This document shows positions 32,904 through 43,966 of a DNA stretch of 64,000 nucleotides, one piece after another. The notes below the pieces were generated by a model that made no database searches, was not told the origin of the DNA, and saw only the letters and a program-made list of their open reading frames with translations. A program made the position numbers and the translations under genes. Origin of the DNA: Collinsella sp. An2 (GTDB lineage Bacteria > Actinomycetota > Coriobacteriia > Coriobacteriales > Coriobacteriaceae). The stretch lies in the NCBI RefSeq assembly GCF_002160065.1, contig NZ_NFJW01000008.1, positions 1 through 64,000 of the forward strand, read 5' to 3'. Every line of letters begins with the position of its first letter. Position 1 is the first letter of the stretch.

Positions 32904-34244
32904 ATGGACCCAGTCATACTTAGTTTATTCGGGATTTTGGTCGCTTTTATCGTTCTCGTCATCGGTGCGATGAAAGGCTTTCCCATCCTTGTCGTGGCAC
33001 CTGTAGCGGGTGCCATCGTCATTGCTACATCTGGTTTACCGCTGTTCGAGACTCTTGATGGCGCATTCGCGCAGGGGCTCGGCAGCTTCATCATTTCTAA
33101 CTTCATGCTGTTTTTGCCGGCGTGTATCATGGGCGCGCTTCTGGCCGATTGCGGTGCCGCGCGTGATATTGCCGTCTATTTTGGCAACTTGGCAGAGCGC
33201 TTTGGCGGCAAGCACGTTAAGTTCTTGGTGATTATGGGGCTCTCTATCGTGACCGCCCTGCTGTCGCTGGGCGGTGTGAGCGGAGCTGTGGTGGTGTTCA
33301 CCATTGCGCCTATTTGTCGTCAGATTTTCAAGCGGTTGGACATTCCCTGGCATTTTGTCATACCGATCATTGTGTATGGCGGTTGCATGTGGACGGCAAC
33401 CTTGCCCGGGTCGCCCTGCATAGAAAACCTCATCCCCATTGAATACTTGGGCACGACCCCCATGGCCGCCCCGGTGTTGGGGTTTATCGCTACGGGCAAC
33501 TGCATCATTTTTGGAGCGTGCTATATATGGTATGCCGTGCGCAAGTGCGAGCGCCGCGGCGAGGGCTATATGCTCACGGGTGCCGAGATGGAACGGCACG
33601 TCGACACCCTGGATGAGGATGTGCTTACGGCAAGCTGCAGCAACTTGCAGCTGCTGAAGGCGCTTACCCCTTCCATCGTGCTGCTTTTTGCTATGAACGT
33701 TCTCTCGTTTGAGCCCTATGTGGCGCTTATTCTCGGGTGTGTGGTATGCCTTGTGCTCTACCACAACAAGTTCGAGAACTTCAGCAGCACCCTGCAATCT
33801 GGCTGCAAGTCCACCATCGGCTCGCTTATGAACGTGGCGGTGGTTGTGGGGTTCGGCGCGGTAGTGGAGCTCACGCCGGGCTTCAAGTTTTTGGTTGATA
33901 ACCTAGCCAATCTGCCGGGGCCGCCGCTCTTCCAGCTCTGGTTCTCGTGCAACCTTGTTGCCGGTATCACGGGTTCTGCCGCGGGCGGAGAGGGCATCGC
34001 TCTCGGCGCCCTGGGCGACCGCTTTCTTGCCATGGGAGTATCGCCCGAGGTCATCCATCGCATAGTGAACGTCTCGTGCTACGGGCTCGACACCATGCCG
34101 TTTAACGGCAACGCCATCAACCGTCTCAACTACTGCCACCTGACGTATCGGAACGCCTATTACCACGAGTTCATCCTGGGCGCTATCTTCCCGGTCATCA
34201 ACTCGTTTATCATCACCCTGATAGCGTCGATGGGTTTGATGTAG
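32904..34244 (+). CDS. GntP-family permease
   Basis: The 446-residue membrane protein has the length and helix pattern of GntP-type gluconate:H+ symporters, with hydrophobic segments from ILSLFGILVAFIVLVIGA, a conserved LSLGGVSGAVVVFTIAPI, and ITGSAAGGEGIALGALGD. ATG 32904 gives the normal family length; an in-frame ATG at 32838 would add 22 residues without a clear ribosome site. It follows the ligase alpha gene by about 97 bp on the same strand and may export a product or import a sugar acid or related anion. The substrate is not known. Confidence 0.8.
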   Translation: MDPVILSLFGILVAFIVLVIGAMKGFPILVVAPVAGAIVIATSGLPLFETLDGAFAQGLGSFIISNFMLFLPACIMGALLADCGAARDIAVYFGNLAERFGGKHVKFLVIMGLSIVTALLSLGGVSGAVVVFTIAPICRQIFKRLDIPWHFVIPIIVYGGCMWTATLPGSPCIENLIPIEYLGTTPMAAPVLGFIATGNCIIFGACYIWYAVRKCERRGEGYMLTGAEMERHVDTLDEDVLTASCSNLQLLKALTPSIVLLFAMNVLSFEPYVALILGCVVCLVLYHNKFENFSSTLQSGCKSTIGSLMNVAVVVGFGAVVELTPGFKFLVDNLANLPGPPLFQLWFSCNLVAGITGSAAGGEGIALGALGDRFLAMGVSPEVIHRIVNVSCYGLDTMPFNGNAINRLNYCHLTYRNAYYHEFILGAIFPVINSFIITLIASMGLM

Positions 34245-34296
34245 CGTGATGAGCGTTTCACGCCTCGACCGTTCGGGGCACACAGCCCAAGGAGAC

Positions 34297-35418
34297 CTAT
34301 GCCTTTCGCGCTTTTTTGAGCCAACAGGAGAACTGGGCTCGGTTTTTGACGCCGCACTTCTTATAGATGCTCTGCACGTGTTTTTTGACCGTGTGGAACG
34401 AGATGACGAGCTCGTCGGCGATCTCCTGATAGGTGAGGCCTTGGTCGAGCAGCGATGCCACGTGCTGTTCGGAGCGGGTGAATAGCGACAGGGGAGAACT
34501 CTTTTCGTGACTCTGTTGCTCGCCCTTGCGCAAGATGGTGACCCAGTAGTATCGGTCTACGATGCCGTTGGAATACGTCCGGTCGTAGACGCGCACCCGA
34601 AACGTGAAGTCCTTGATGGTGTGCTCGTGGATCGATCCAGCGGGCTCGTTTTCATGAGCGTCAATAAGAAAAGGTAGCCACGGGCAGGTATCCTCAGGGT
34701 TCATGGTGTCGAGCGCTTGAGGGCCCAGCAGCTCATCCAGGCAGTTCTCGGCCATTTCATTGCAGCTCAGCATGTGCGAGAAGTCATCGCAGACAAAGAA
34801 CGCGCGCTCGCCGCTATCGATGACTTTCGACATGATGTCAGCGATGATATTCGACTGCTCGTACTTCTTGAATGTCCTGTACGCGCTGGCAAGATAGATG
34901 TAAAGCTGCTCGAGCCAGTTCATTTCCTCTTGGGTAAAGTCGCCGTGCTCCTTTGTTTTGTAGAGGACGACCTGGATATAGGCAAACATGCCAAAGGCAA
35001 GCGTGACGCTGTAATGGCAGCCGAAGTGCTCTTCGATGTATGCCGTATAGGATGACTCGTCGTAATGGTCGCCGCTGATGACGTCGGTCGACTTGTAGAG
35101 GCGCGGCGTGGTGTTGAAATAGGTCAGGTGATCGTGTACGGCATCTCGATGCGCCGTATGACGCACCACGTCGAGACCGGCATAGCTGGCATACGGGCTG
35201 TCGGCCTTGAGGGTAAGACCGTCCTGCGTGAGGACGGAGAGGAATTGGCCGTGGGTGTTAAAGTAATAGAAGGCGATATTGTCGGGGGAGCTCATCTGGT
35301 TTATCGAGTTCAGGAGCTCCTTGTTGAAAAACTCTCGGGCATACAGCTGATGTTCGGTGAGCTTGGAGAGAAACGCAGCCGCATTGGTCGAAGGATGTTG
35401 CGTTTGAAGTTCATACAT
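34297..35418 (-). CDS. LuxR-type transcriptional regulator with large N-terminal region
   Basis: The 373-residue protein ends in a LuxR/GerE helix-turn-helix (SEQHVASLLDQGLTYQEIAD, then HTVKKHVQSIYKKCGVKNRA, about residues 305-362). The N-terminal 300 residues are not assigned and may sense a ligand; they include GAF- or PAS-like stretches around 195-290 (inference). The start at 35418 is chosen because AAGGGG lies upstream; an ATG at 35433 contains that ribosome site. It is convergent with the GntP gene. Regulation of the sulfonate-like cluster is likely but unproven. Similar Coriobacteriia genomes hold many such LuxR genes beside transporters. Confidence 0.85.
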   Translation of the reverse strand: MYELQTQHPSTNAAAFLSKLTEHQLYAREFFNKELLNSINQMSSPDNIAFYYFNTHGQFLSVLTQDGLTLKADSPYASYAGLDVVRHTAHRDAVHDHLTYFNTTPRLYKSTDVISGDHYDESSYTAYIEEHFGCHYSVTLAFGMFAYIQVVLYKTKEHGDFTQEEMNWLEQLYIYLASAYRTFKKYEQSNIIADIMSKVIDSGERAFFVCDDFSHMLSCNEMAENCLDELLGPQALDTMNPEDTCPWLPFLIDAHENEPAGSIHEHTIKDFTFRVRVYDRTYSNGIVDRYYWVTILRKGEQQSHEKSSPLSLFTRSEQHVASLLDQGLTYQEIADELVISFHTVKKHVQSIYKKCGVKNRAQFSCWLKKARKA

Positions 35419-35633
35419 GAATGACCCCTTCATTCTGTGCGGTAACGTTCTCCGTTAGGACACCCTATTGTAATTTACTCCCGTTCTCAAATGTCAATTG
35501 CGAACAGGGTGCGCCGGCGGTGGTATGTCAGCCCGCGTCTCACTGCGGCGGCACGCTCGTCCGTGCAAAATGTTGCGAGAAAAAAGAAAGCGTCTGTGAC
35601 GCCCGTTTGCCGTGCTGCTAAGTGCTACGATAA

Positions 35634-37346
<1,713 letters not shown>

Positions 37347-37377
37347 GGCATTCGTGGCCAGGCCGTTCAACAACGAT

Positions 37378-38376
37378 ATGGTGGGCAAGCCCCCGTCTCC
37401 GGTGTCTGCCGGGGCGGGGGCTTCCGCTCCCGTGCCGTCGGGTGGGACGGACGGGGGAGCATCGCTTGGCGGCACGCCGCTGGGCGATGCCGTGGGGCTC
37501 TATCTGGACCATCTCTCCGTCGAGCGGGGCTTGTCGCCCAACACCGTCGCTGCATATCGGCGTGACCTCACGACGTACTGCGCTTTTCTGGCCGAGCGGG
37601 GCATACGCGAGCCCGACCAGGTGACCCGTGCGGACGTCGAGGCGTTTGTTGCCGACCGTCGCGCCGGAGGCTACGCCGATTCCTCTGTTGAGCGTGCGCT
37701 CAGCGCGGCGAAGGGCTTTCACCGCTTCATGGTGCGTGAAGGCATTGCGACCACCCATCCCACCTCGACGATTCACCTACCAAAGAAAAGTGACCGGTTG
37801 CCAGATTACATCTCGATCGAGGCGGCTCGCGCGCTGCTGGAGCAGCCCTTTCCCGCTACCGCTGCCGGTGCTCGGGATCGCGCGATGCTCGAGGTGCTTT
37901 ATGGCTGCGGCCTGCGTGTGAGCGAGCTGGTGGGGCTCGACCTTCGCGACATATATCTCGACGATGAATATCTGCGCGTCTTCGGCAAGGGATCGAAAGA
38001 GCGCCTCGTGCCCATCATGGGGTCGGCCGCATCGGCGCTGCAGGCGTATCTCGCGGGTCCTCGGGACGAGCTTGCGGCCCATGCGCGTCGCGCCGCAGCG
38101 GGGTCGGCGGTGTTTCTCAACAAAAACGGTGGCAGACTTTCTCGACAGACGGTATATGCGGTGTGTGAGCGCTATGGATCGGTCGTCGGTATCGAGGGGT
38201 TGCATCCCCATACGCTGCGTCACTCGTTTGCCACGCACATGCTTGCGGGTGGAGCGGACCTTCGCGTCCTTCAGGAGATCTTGGGCCACTCGGACATCTC
38301 GACCACGCAGATCTACACGCATGTCGATCGCACACAGCTGCGCGAGGTCTATCTGGCCGCGCACCCGCGAGCGTGA
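37378..38376 (+). CDS. xerD: Tyrosine recombinase XerD-like
   Basis: The protein of about 332 residues is a phage-integrase-family recombinase with an N-terminal SAM-like core-binding domain ([20 protein letters not shown]) and the catalytic domain with Arg in [25 protein letters not shown] (His and Arg), then [15 protein letters not shown] (His and the nucleophile Tyr). It resembles XerD, which resolves chromosome dimers at dif with XerC. The start is uncertain: ATG 37378 lacks a ribosome site, whereas GTG 37354 has AGGG at 6 nt. A Gly/Ser/Pro-rich leader precedes the core domain. It directly follows pyrG, as in many Actinobacteria and Firmicutes. Confidence 0.93.
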   Translation: MVGKPPSPVSAGAGASAPVPSGGTDGGASLGGTPLGDAVGLYLDHLSVERGLSPNTVAAYRRDLTTYCAFLAERGIREPDQVTRADVEAFVADRRAGGYADSSVERALSAAKGFHRFMVREGIATTHPTSTIHLPKKSDRLPDYISIEAARALLEQPFPATAAGARDRAMLEVLYGCGLRVSELVGLDLRDIYLDDEYLRVFGKGSKERLVPIMGSAASALQAYLAGPRDELAAHARRAAAGSAVFLNKNGGRLSRQTVYAVCERYGSVVGIEGLHPHTLRHSFATHMLAGGADLRVLQEILGHSDISTTQIYTHVDRTQLREVYLAAHPRA

Positions 38377-38566
38377 TGGGGCATTGCTGAGGTGGCGCAT
38401 CTTTGACCGCTTTTGACCATTCGAACGTGTTGACAACCGTTCGGACGGACGTGCTTGCGCAGGGGCAGCATTTTCGCTACGTTGATGCCAGATAGTGTGT
38501 TTGTGCTGTTCGCCTGCGTGTCGGACAGCTGAGGAAAGGCCGGTGCCGCCATGCTCCGTTCTGTGA

Positions 38567-41500
38567 TTGAATTCCCGTTCTGGGGGGGGGGACGCTCATT
38601 CTGAGCATTTGACGGGGGAGCGGGGACGCTGCCGCGCTCACGCAATGTCCGTTCTCGCGTTGGTGCTTGCGGCGCTTTTGGCGTGGTGTGTGGTCCCGGG
38701 TGCGCTGGGCGAATCTGTGGCCCAGGCGGCGACGCTTTCCGAGGTGCTAGGTGCTACTGTTCGAATGGGGGCGCCCGCTGACGGCGATACCGTGCAGGCG
38801 TTGATTGACGCGCTGCCCACGGCGGAGGCCTTGGCGTCGATGTCCCAGGACGAACAATCGGCGGTTTACGACCAGGTGCAGACGACCTACGAGGCCTACA
38901 ACGCCCTTACCGACGAGCAGAAAGAGCAGATCACCGGGACGGAGGTTATCAACGACCTCTTTGCCGTGTTCAATGGCATGACGACGCTGGCGGCAGAAGA
39001 AACTGGCTTTACCTATACCACGGAGGCAAATCAAACTAAAACGACTACTGATGCCATCCTAAGTCTCATTGGTCAGTCTGAACAAAGCGACAAGTTCACA
39101 GTGACACAGGGCAATGGAACAAGTATTACATCAGATCGGGATTTAACGCTTGCTGGTAATATTACAGTAACGGGAGATATATCGACTTCAGGTAGTAAGT
39201 TGACCATTTCAAGTGGAAATTTTGTTGCAGGCGGAAAAATCAGCAGTCAAGTTCAACTTGCTATCTCTGGCGGACATGTGACGGTATCTAGCATTGCCAT
39301 AACTGGAACTTTGAATGGCGGTACTGGATGTACTCTCAATATTACTGGGGGCGTCGTTGACGTAAACTCAATCACACTCCAAAATAGCGGCACTGGTCCC
39401 GCAACTTTTACCGTCAACGGAAACAGCGCAGTGGTATTTGCCAACGAGGTGTCGGTAACTGCAGGCGGAACCGCCTCGAAAAACTATCAAAACGGCGTGG
39501 TATTTGAAGGCACAAGCGGCACCGTCTACGGCAGCGTCACCCTCCCCGACGATGTGACCATCCCGGAGGGTTACACCCTCACCATCCCCAGCGGCGCCAG
39601 CCTGACCGTGCCCAGCGGCACAACGCTGACCAACGAAGGCACCGTTACCGTAGAGGACGGCGGCACCTTCACCAACAGCGGCACCATTGAGGACTATGGG
39701 ACGATCACCGGCACGGTAGGCGGCATTACACCGCAACGCCCGGCCACAGTTTCCGTGACTGTAACCCCCGCCACCGCCACCTACGGCTCCACCGTTACTC
39801 CAATGGCCACGGTCGCAGGCGGCTCCGGGGTGGTCAATGACGGCACCGTGACCTTCTATCAGGGAACGGATACAACCGGCGCCCCGCTGAACAGCACGCC
39901 CGCAAATGTATCCAACGGCACCGCAACGTATGAGCTGGAGTTGACCGGCGCCAACTGGAAACCCGGCACCTACACCATCGCCGCCGTCTACAGCGGCGGC
40001 GCCGGCCTGCTGGGGAACACCGGCACCGCCCCCCTCACCGTGTCCAAGGCGACGACCGACGCAACGCCAGTTGGGCCCATTTCGTCATCCAGTCGATCTG
40101 AAACCGGCATAACGCTGAATACAGTTTCTGATGGCAACATCGGCACCTATGGCGAGATTCAATACGGCTATGTGACAGGTACGGAGACTGAGCCAGGCCA
40201 CTGGCAGGACGGCGCCGCATTTACCAACCTGAACCCCGGCACAGACTACACCTTCTACACCCGATACGCCGGAAATGACTACTATAACCCATCCGATCCC
40301 AGCACTACCGGCCTGACCGTCACCACCCTGCCACAAATTATGACCACCAGCCTGGACGACGGAACGGTGGGCGTGTACTATTCCCAAGCCCTGAAAGCCA
40401 ATGTGGAGACCGGCAAGACCGTGACCTGGGAGCTTGCTACCGGCTCCACGTTGCCCGCCGGATTGACACTGAGCAACGACGGCACCATCACGGGCACGCC
40501 AGAGGGGACGGCTGCCAACCACAATTTCACCGTCCAGGCAACCATACAAGGCGGCGCGCCCGGCAGTGAAAACCCACATGACCTTGCGAGCCTGTCCATC
40601 ACCATCAACGCCGGTACGCCGGACATCACGGCCACTACATACAAGGGCGAGGACCAGACCAGCACATTCACCTACGGCGACACCATCACGGTCACCGGCA
40701 CGATTGCCGCCTCCAGCATGCCGCCAGCGGCCAGCAACGGTATCAACGCCATCACCGAACCGGCGCAGGATCAAGTGGGGCTGTATGTGTCGGGAAATGA
40801 TAGCCTGATTGCCACGGCGAATGTCACCGACGGCAGCTTTACCCTGAAATACAATACCGCTGACAAGGCTATCCCGACAGGCCAGCCGCAGACCCTCACG
40901 GTAAAATACGGCGGCAGCAGCACTCTAAACAGCGGCTCTACCACGGTGCAGATCACCCTGAACAAGAAGGCGGTAACGGCGCAGGTGCAGGGCGCCATTA
41001 CCAAGGTCTACAACGGCAACACCGACGCGGCGGTTTCTCTGGCCGTGGCTGCGGACGATCTTGTAAAGAGCACAGATAACATCATCGTGACTGGCACCGG
41101 TACCTACCAAAGCGCCGGGGTGGGGACAAATATCCCCGTCACCGTTAGCATTACGGGAACCAGCGGCAACGACACGGACTGGTACACGGTCACCGCCCCC
41201 ACCGGCGTTACCGGTTCCATCATGCAGAGCAGTACCGAACTAAAGGTCGAGCCGTCTAGCGCGAGCCTCACCTACGGCGACACCCTCACGCTTACCGTAG
41301 CACCGTGTGCCACAGGGGAGGCACCAGCGCAGAATACACTGCTCGCGGGATTGCACAGGCTCGTTGACCTACTGACGGACGCGAATGGCGACACCGTTGA
41401 GCTCTACAACGGCGATAAGCTCCTTGCCGGTACGAGCAAAAAGAACGCGGACGGCTCCTACACCCTGACGTACAACACGGCGGACAAGGGCCTGTCCGTC

Positions 41501-42961
41501 GGGAACAACACGCTGACCGTCAAGTTCAACGGCGACACCAACATGGTCGCCAGCGAGGCAAGCGTTACCGTGACGTTGAAGCGGAAGGAGGCTACCGCCT
41601 CCGTCTCCGGTACGCCGAGCAAGACGTACGACAGCGCGACGGACGTCACGGTTAGCTTGGCGTTTGATAACGGTGTGCTGGTGGATGGCGATAGCTTTAC
41701 GGGTACCGTTGCCGGCAGCTTCAGCGATGCGAACGCGGGGGAGGGTAAGTCCATCACTCTGGGCACCACCCCCACATGGTCGAATGACACCATTGCCGGG
41801 TTCTATGACATCGCCCTGCCGGGCAACGTCACTGGAAATATCCTCAAGGCGCGTCCCGGGCTGTCGCTCGCCGCAGATCACGGCCAGCTGCTGGGCGGCG
41901 GGCGCGTGGTCCTTACGATCGAGGGGCTTCCCGAGGGCGCGGCGGCAGAAGTCTCGTGCTCCGACTCGTCTATCACGGTGACGGGGGAGGGCTCCTCGTG
42001 GGAGGCCTACCTGCCCAACCGGTCGACGGAATACACCTTCATGGCCACCTCGTCCGAGACCGTCAACTACAGCGCGGGGCAGGCATCCTGTTCCGTGGAT
42101 GTCTCCTACTCGGCCCCGCCGGTGCCGACCTACCCGCCGACGGTCGACGCGGGGGCGGGCGGCACCGTCGAGGTCTCGCCCGCGCGCCCGCATAAGGACC
42201 AGACGGTCACCGTCGAGCCGGTCCCCGACGAGGGGCAGGAGGTCCGCGAGGTCGTGGTGACCGACAAGGACGGGAAGCCCGTCGAGGTCGTCGACAACGG
42301 CGACGGCACGTGGTCGTTCGTCCAGCCCGCGGGCAAGGTGATCATCGAGGTCTCCTTCGGCTGCGACGGCGGGGAGCTCTGCGCGACGCACGGCTTCGTC
42401 GACGTCGACCAGGGCGCGTGGTACCACGACGCAATCGACTGGGCCGTGGATGCCGGCGTTCTCCACGGCTACGACGGCACCGGCCTCATGGGCCCCGACG
42501 ACGTGCTCACCCGCGCCCAGCTGGCCACGATCATCTCCAACGTCGAGGGCGCCGCCCCCGGCAACCCCTCGGCGCTCGACGGCTTCACGGACGCTGACCC
42601 CGACGCCTGGTACGCTGGGACCCTCTCCTGGGCCGTCTCCGAGGGACTCTTCTCCGGCTACGACGGCACCTCCCTCATGGACCCCGACGGCGCCCTCACG
42701 CGCGAGCAAGCCGCAGCGGTGCTCATGCGCTGGGCCGCCCTGCGCGGGGAGGACACGTCGCAGCGCGCTGACCTCTCGGACTACCCGGATGCGACGGACG
42801 TCTCCCCCTGGGCCCGCGAGTGCATGAGCTGGGCGGTGGCGACGGGCGTCGTCTCCGGCGTCGAGCGCGCGGACGGCTCGCCCGCCATCCTCGACCCGGT
42901 GGGCACCGCTACCCGCGCTCAGGCCGCGGCTCTCATGATGCGACTGCTGGCGGGGGAGTAG
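38567..42961 (+). CDS. Large SLH-anchored surface protein with Ig-like repeats
   Basis: The frame runs 1464 residues. A signal-like stretch (SVLALVLAALLAWCVV, ending near VAQA) is followed by a helical segment, a Thr/Gly-rich beta-repeat region, several Ig-like modules (LPAGLTLSNDGTITGTP is typical of a putative-Ig fold), and three SLH repeats at the C-terminus (HGFVDVDQGAWYHDAIDWAV, and copies near 1340 and 1400) that bind cell-wall polymers. It should be a surface adhesin or S-layer-associated protein. No good start lies in frame: 38567 is TTG and ATG 38645 lacks a ribosome site. ATG 38551, with GAGGAAAGG upstream, is one base out of frame across G10. Base composition changes along the gene: AT-rich near 39000-39450, GC-rich after 42100. 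Confidence 0.85.
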   Translation: MNSRSGGGDAHSEHLTGERGRCRAHAMSVLALVLAALLAWCVVPGALGESVAQAATLSEVLGATVRMGAPADGDTVQALIDALPTAEALASMSQDEQSAVYDQVQTTYEAYNALTDEQKEQITGTEVINDLFAVFNGMTTLAAEETGFTYTTEANQTKTTTDAILSLIGQSEQSDKFTVTQGNGTSITSDRDLTLAGNITVTGDISTSGSKLTISSGNFVAGGKISSQVQLAISGGHVTVSSIAITGTLNGGTGCTLNITGGVVDVNSITLQNSGTGPATFTVNGNSAVVFANEVSVTAGGTASKNYQNGVVFEGTSGTVYGSVTLPDDVTIPEGYTLTIPSGASLTVPSGTTLTNEGTVTVEDGGTFTNSGTIEDYGTITGTVGGITPQRPATVSVTVTPATATYGSTVTPMATVAGGSGVVNDGTVTFYQGTDTTGAPLNSTPANVSNGTATYELELTGANWKPGTYTIAAVYSGGAGLLGNTGTAPLTVSKATTDATPVGPISSSSRSETGITLNTVSDGNIGTYGEIQYGYVTGTETEPGHWQDGAAFTNLNPGTDYTFYTRYAGNDYYNPSDPSTTGLTVTTLPQIMTTSLDDGTVGVYYSQALKANVETGKTVTWELATGSTLPAGLTLSNDGTITGTPEGTAANHNFTVQATIQGGAPGSENPHDLASLSITINAGTPDITATTYKGEDQTSTFTYGDTITVTGTIAASSMPPAASNGINAITEPAQDQVGLYVSGNDSLIATANVTDGSFTLKYNTADKAIPTGQPQTLTVKYGGSSTLNSGSTTVQITLNKKAVTAQVQGAITKVYNGNTDAAVSLAVAADDLVKSTDNIIVTGTGTYQSAGVGTNIPVTVSITGTSGNDTDWYTVTAPTGVTGSIMQSSTELKVEPSSASLTYGDTLTLTVAPCATGEAPAQNTLLAGLHRLVDLLTDANGDTVELYNGDKLLAGTSKKNADGSYTLTYNTADKGLSVGNNTLTVKFNGDTNMVASEASVTVTLKRKEATASVSGTPSKTYDSATDVTVSLAFDNGVLVDGDSFTGTVAGSFSDANAGEGKSITLGTTPTWSNDTIAGFYDIALPGNVTGNILKARPGLSLAADHGQLLGGGRVVLTIEGLPEGAAAEVSCSDSSITVTGEGSSWEAYLPNRSTEYTFMATSSETVNYSAGQASCSVDVSYSAPPVPTYPPTVDAGAGGTVEVSPARPHKDQTVTVEPVPDEGQEVREVVVTDKDGKPVEVVDNGDGTWSFVQPAGKVIIEVSFGCDGGELCATHGFVDVDQGAWYHDAIDWAVDAGVLHGYDGTGLMGPDDVLTRAQLATIISNVEGAAPGNPSALDGFTDADPDAWYAGTLSWAVSEGLFSGYDGTSLMDPDGALTREQAAAVLMRWAALRGEDTSQRADLSDYPDATDVSPWARECMSWAVATGVVSGVERADGSPAILDPVGTATRAQAAALMMRLLAGE
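38582..38591 (+). repeat. G10 homopolymer at the 5' end of the surface-protein gene
   Basis: Ten consecutive G follow TTCT. The frame from ATG 38551 (with GAGGAAAGG upstream) reads into a TGA at 38602 with ten G; with nine G it would join the long surface-protein frame and supply a start just before the signal-like stretch. This is the usual design of a slippage-driven phase switch. Sequencing error in a homopolymer is the main alternative. Confidence 0.9.
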
Positions 42962-43028
42962 GGGCTGGTCGTCTCTCGAGGCGGGTGCGGTCCCTCGCCC
43001 GTTTTCTCCGCCGCGAGTCGGGGCTGCT

Positions 43029-43180
43029 GTCGGAAGTTCGGTGCCCTCGTAGAAAGTTGGGTGCGTCTTCCGTCCAAATAATCCCCGAAAGCGCCTCTCG
43101 TTTGGACGATTCGACTACCAAACTTCCACGGGGCGCCCCCAACTTCCACGGGGCGCCCCCAACTTCCACGGGGCGCCCCG
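43029..43180. repeat. 20-bp repeats in two opposed arms
   Basis: Three identical or near-identical 20-bp units in a row (43121, 43141, 43161) read AACTTCCACGGGGCGCCCC. Two diverged units in the opposite orientation start near 43029 and 43049 (GTCGGAAGTTCGGTGCC and GTAGAAAGTTGGGTGCG). The 20-bp period is close to two helical turns, and the arms face each other like those of array B directly downstream. Confidence 0.75.
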
Positions 43181-43194
43181 CCTCCTTTCTGCAT

Positions 43195-43554
43195 GGTCAA
43201 TACATGCTACCGCTGGGCAGGAACCCTGCGGTGGAGGAGGGGTGGTGGTCAATGTGTGTCTCTCCTGGGCAGTCCAGGAGCTTGTCAAAGGGTCTCGCAG
43301 CATTAAAGTCGATCATTTTTACCCAGGCGATGCGCAATTTGACCAGGAGTGACGCCTCGGGGGGATGTCGTCTGCCCAGAGGTCCCTTCTTTCGACCATC
43401 ATCTCTCCCCGAACGCTTCGCCCGTACCCAAACGGCGAATCTTTTGACCATCGCTGCATCCCTGGGCGCCTTACTTGTGCCCAGGCGGCAGGCCCTTTGA
43501 CCGCGAGCCATCCCCGTGTAGCTCGCCTGTACCCAGGCGGCACCAGTACTGACC
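43195..43554. repeat. Array B: seven 25-bp bipartite elements at 52-bp period, two opposed arms
   Basis: Two forward units start at 43195 and 43247; five inverted units start at 43320, 43373, 43425, 43478 and 43530. Each is 25 bp, with GGTC at one end (mostly GGTCAA) and TGGG at the other (mostly CTGGGCA or CTGGGTA), as in array A. Spacing is 52-53 bp within arms and 73 bp across the turn, nearly the same as array A (74 bp). Inner bases and spacers are not conserved. All 16 units of the two arrays share GGTC at positions 1-4 and TGGG at 20-23. Confidence 0.9.
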
Positions 43555-43618
43555 ATTGACTACCGCAGCGTGTCGGCAACTTGTCTGTATTCCGCGACAC
43601 ACAACCTGCGGTTGCAGC

Positions 43619-43766
43619 GCGGTGGGAGCCGGTGGGGCATCGCATGGCGCCAAATGGGCAGGGTTGACCACCATATATAGGTCCACGCGCAAGCCGGCAT
43701 CGCCCGTGCGCCGACAAGACGTGCGGCGTTTCCCCTGGTCATGCACCTCCCACCAGCTCCCACCGC
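43619..43766. repeat. Interrupted 19-bp inverted repeat
   Basis: GCGGTGGGAGCCGGTGGGG at 43619-43637 is complementary to 43748-43766 at 17 of 19 positions, enclosing about 110 bp. It could fold as a structured RNA or mark a repeat unit; no coding frame is supported between the arms. Confidence 0.6.
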
Positions 43767-43966
43767 TCTGACCTGCGGATTCTTTGTTTCGACACAACTT
43801 CTCGGGGGACACGTAAAATTCGGTTCAACCTCAACTCGAAGGTTTAGCTTTGCTGAGCATGCCCGATATCTGGCAAGAATAACCCATTCCAAACACAACA
43901 TATAGTGTTGCTTCAAAACAGCCGAACGAATGTGCCATCTCACTTCGAGGGGTCAAAGGGGACCGT

